From the NCBI GenBank assembly GCA_937982605.1, contig CALJLC010000135.1, positions 1-7,891 on the forward strand: a stretch of 7,891 nt of DNA, read 5' to 3'. The number at the start of each line of letters is the position of its first letter. The first letter of the stretch is position 1. Of this stretch, positions 6,305 to 7,891 are shown piece after piece. The notes under the pieces are model-generated. The model was not told the origin of the DNA, made no database searches, and saw only the letters and a list, made by a program, of their open reading frames with translations. A program made the position numbers and the translations under genes. The DNA is from an uncultured Gemmatimonadales bacterium (GTDB lineage: Bacteria > Gemmatimonadota > Gemmatimonadetes > Longimicrobiales > Gaopeijiaceae).

Positions 6305-7281
6305 CCGTGGACGGGGCCGACGGCGCCCAGGACCCCGGGGGCGTGGCCGATCCGGTCGAGGTCGAGCGGCTCACCCGGCGCTTCGGCGACTTCGTGGCCG
6401 TGAACGCCGTGACCTTCTCCGTGCGGGCCGGGGAGATCTTCGGCTTTCTCGGCCCCAACGGCGCCGGCAAGACGACCACGATCAAGATGCTCACCGGCCT
6501 GCTCGCGCCCTCGGACGGCTTCGGCCGCGTCGCCGGCCTCGACGTTCGCCACGACCGCCGCGCGATCCGGGAGCGCATCGGCTACATGTCGCAGAAGTTC
6601 TCGCTCTACGCCGATCTGACGGTGCGGGAGAACATCGAGCTCTTCGCCGGGCTCTACGGCGTCGTCGGTGAACGCTACGCCGCGCGGAAGGCGTGGGTGC
6701 TCGAGATGTCCGGGCTGGCCGACGAAGAGAACCGTGTGGCCGGCGACCTGCCGCTCGGCTGGAAGCAGCGGCTGGCGCTCGGCTGCGCGATGCTGCACGA
6801 GCCGCCGATCCTCTTCCTGGACGAGCCGACCTCCGGCGTGGATCCGGTCGCACGACGGCGCTTCTGGGACCTCATCACGGAGATGTCGAGCGCAGGCACC
6901 ACGGTCTTCGTCTCCACGCACTACATGGAGGAGGCCGAATACTGCCATCGGCTCGCGCTGCTGAACCGCGGGCGCCTCATTGCGCTCGACACGCCGCGCG
7001 CGCTCCGGGGCCGGTCGGTCGATGCCATCTACGAGGTCGGCACGAACGACGCCCCCCGGGCGGTGCAGGCGCTCGTCGACGCGCCTGGGATCGTGGAAGC
7101 CGCCATGTACGGCCGCGACGTCCACGTCACGGTCACCGATGCCTCGACCGGCCCGCAGGCGATCCGCGGCGCGCTGGCAGCCGCCGGCCTCGCCGCCACC
7201 TCGCTGGAGCGCGTCGAGCCGTCGCTCGAGGACGTCTTCACCGCGCTGGTCCGCGCCGAGGGCGGCGCGGTGATCGGGTAG
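6301..7281 (+). CDS. ABC-2 exporter ATPase 2 (equivalent to the C-terminal half of YbhF)
   Basis: A 326-residue ABC ATPase. Residues 1-18 form a flexible Gly/Asp-rich leader. The motifs are Walker A GPNGAGKTT (51-59), Q-loop Gln98 in YMSQKFSLYADLTVREN, Walker B ILFLDEP (170-176) with Glu175, and a normal switch His207 in STHYMEEAEYC. The signature is degenerate: LPLGWKQ (150-156) stands where LSGGQ is expected. From memory, the C-terminal half of YbhF has almost the same LPLGFKQ, so the change is inherited. The C-terminal extension ends in VEPSLEDVFTALV. The start overlaps the previous stop as ATGA with only a weak GGTGGG upstream, suggesting translational coupling and near-equal output of the two ATPases. 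In E. coli the two halves are one polypeptide; here they are separate genes. The stop is 4 bases before the permease start. Confidence 0.93.
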   Translation: MTVDGADGAQDPGGVADPVEVERLTRRFGDFVAVNAVTFSVRAGEIFGFLGPNGAGKTTTIKMLTGLLAPSDGFGRVAGLDVRHDRRAIRERIGYMSQKFSLYADLTVRENIELFAGLYGVVGERYAARKAWVLEMSGLADEENRVAGDLPLGWKQRLALGCAMLHEPPILFLDEPTSGVDPVARRRFWDLITEMSSAGTTVFVSTHYMEEAEYCHRLALLNRGRLIALDTPRALRGRSVDAIYEVGTNDAPRAVQALVDAPGIVEAAMYGRDVHVTVTDASTGPQAIRGALAAAGLAATSLERVEPSLEDVFTALVRAEGGAVIG

Positions 7282-7285
7282 GCCC

Positions 7286-7808
7286 GTGAGCCCGCACCGC
7301 CTCCTGGCCGTCGCCCGCAAGGAGTGGATCCAGCTCCGCCGGGACCGGCGCAGCATGATCCTCGCCTTCGCACTGCCGATGATGCTCCTCGTCTTCTTCG
7401 GCTACGCGATCAGCTTCGACATCGACGACATCACCCTCGCGGTGCTCGACGAGGACCGCTCGGCCGCCAGCCGGGAGCTGCTCGACGCCTTCGTGGCCAG
7501 CGACTACTTCACGATCGATCGGCACCTCGATTCCGCCGGCGAGATCGACGACCTGCTCGTCCGGGGGCGGGTGATGGGCGTCCTGCGCATCCCGTCGGGC
7601 TACGCCCGTGACCGGGCCAGCGCCGATCGCGACGCCTCCGTGCAGCTCCTCCTCGACGGCGCCGACGCCAACACGGCCACGATCGCCATGAACCTCTCGG
7701 GCGCCGTGGCCGCGATGCACAGCGCGCGCGTGTCGTCGCTCGGCGGCGCTCCGCTCCGGCTCGAGAGCCGGACGTGGTACAACCCGCAGCTCGAGAGCCG
7801 GCACATGA
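7286..7808 (+). CDS. ABC-2 permease, YbhS-like, 3' end missing at the contig edge
   Basis: The first ~174 residues of an ABC-2 membrane subunit of the exporter. The GTG start gives the typical amphipathic entry ARKEWIQLRRDRRS (10-23), followed by transmembrane helix 1, MILAFALPMMLLVFFGYAI (24-42). The large periplasmic loop then begins, with AVLDEDRSAASRELLDAF, MGVLRIPSGYA (97-107), LLLDGADANTATIA (121-134) and TWYNPQLESRH (163-173), in the order seen in YbhS. Full-length relatives have about 370-380 residues and six transmembrane segments, so five are missing. Family resemblance stops at about residue 173. The frame continues to a TAG at 7823-7825, but residues 175-179 and that stop are encoded by adapter sequence, so the short protein is not real. 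The next ATG, at residue 24, would lose the conserved entry, so GTG is preferred. Confidence 0.88.
7759..7801 (+). repeat. 13-base direct repeat inside the permease gene
   Basis: GCTCGAGAGCCGG occurs at 7759-7771 and again at 7789-7801, 30 bases (ten codons) apart and in frame, encoding LESR twice (residues 159-162 and 169-172). The first copy is part of an inverted repeat, CCGGCTC-GA-GAGCCGG (7756-7771). The second copy ends 7 bases before the adapter junction. Relatives have a similar NP-x-L-x-S segment, so the coding is plausibly genuine and the repetition may be chance. Confidence 0.5.
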
Positions 7809-7858
7809 AGATCGGCAGAGCGTAGTGTCGGGCAGAGGTGGAGATCTCGGTGGCCGCC
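7809..7858. other. Sequencing-adapter remnant (reverse complement of the Illumina TruSeq universal/P5 adapter)
   Basis: Starting at AGATCGG (7809-7815), this stretch aligns without gaps to the reverse complement of the TruSeq universal adapter as I recall it, matching 41 of 50 positions. The longest exact run is AGATCTCGGTGG (7842-7853). Mismatches are at 7816, 7824, 7829, 7833, 7835, 7836, 7837, 7841 and 7854, the pattern of low-quality read ends rather than a clean adapter. No index is inserted, which suits the single-index design. Not biological sequence. Confidence 0.93.
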
Positions 7859-7891
7859 ATTTTGCTAAGAAAGAACAACATGCCCAACTCC
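7859..7891. other. Non-genomic low-GC tail beyond the adapter
   Basis: The 33 bases after the adapter core contain 13 G or C (about 39%), far below the rest of the window. The first few line up poorly with the adapter's own end, and the rest matches nothing I recognise. Past-adapter read noise is the simplest explanation. Confidence 0.75.

Noticed and set aside
7600..7887. A 95-codon minus-strand frame at the right end
   Set aside because: It begins within the non-genomic tail, runs through adapter and then antisense to the permease.
1..7891. CRISPR array, tRNA, rRNA, insertion sequence or riboswitch
   Set aside because: Read for on both strands; no regularly spaced repeats, transposase motifs, terminal repeats or recognisable structured RNA seen. 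Nearly all of the window is coding.

Overview
The window has very high G+C with strong G/C third-position bias, so nearly every real gene has long shadow frames on both strands. The gene content (an outer-membrane TolC-type channel, a Tat-exported enzyme, a multigene ABC-2 exporter) points to a high-GC Gram-negative, two-membrane bacterium. Gemmatimonadota-like or another deep-branching high-GC phylum would fit, but this is an impression of composition and gene style, not a placement. The last base is almost certainly a contig end, because the final ~80 bases are not genomic (see below).

Region 1 (70-2265) holds two genes on the + strand. The first is a BtuF-like metal/cobalamin-binding receptor-fold protein that lacks a signal peptide. 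After a 114-base gap comes a class V (isopenicillin-N-epimerase-like) PLP enzyme with an N-terminal twin-arginine signal. The gap has no convincing terminator or promoter, so whether the two are co-transcribed is open.

Region 2 (2328-7808) is one tight operon for a tripartite ABC-2 efflux pump of the YbhGFSR/CecR type known from Escherichia coli. It reads: TetR regulator, TolC-family outer-membrane factor, HlyD/YbhG membrane fusion protein, ATPase 1, ATPase 2, and the start of an ABC-2 permease. Four of the five junctions are stop/start overlaps and the fifth has a 4-base gap. The two ATPases correspond to the N- and C-terminal halves of the fused E. coli YbhF. Their departures from consensus fall in the same predicted composite ATP site. 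A sigma70-like promoter and a perfect 8-4-8 inverted repeat overlap the start codon of the TetR gene, so the operon is probably self-repressed and its first gene probably read from a leaderless or nearly leaderless mRNA.

Region 3 (7809-7891) is artefact. Bases 7809-7858 align without gaps, at 41 of 50 positions, to the reverse complement of the Illumina TruSeq universal adapter as I remember it. The remaining 33 bases are AT-richer sequence of no recognisable origin. The permease gene therefore only looks short: it is cut by the contig edge and its apparent stop codon lies in adapter. A second permease (YbhR-like) would be expected beyond the edge.

I found no CRISPR array, tRNA, rRNA, transposon or clearly new molecular system. 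The best leads are the leaderless self-regulated promoter, the asymmetric split ATPase pair and the adapter-tainted end.
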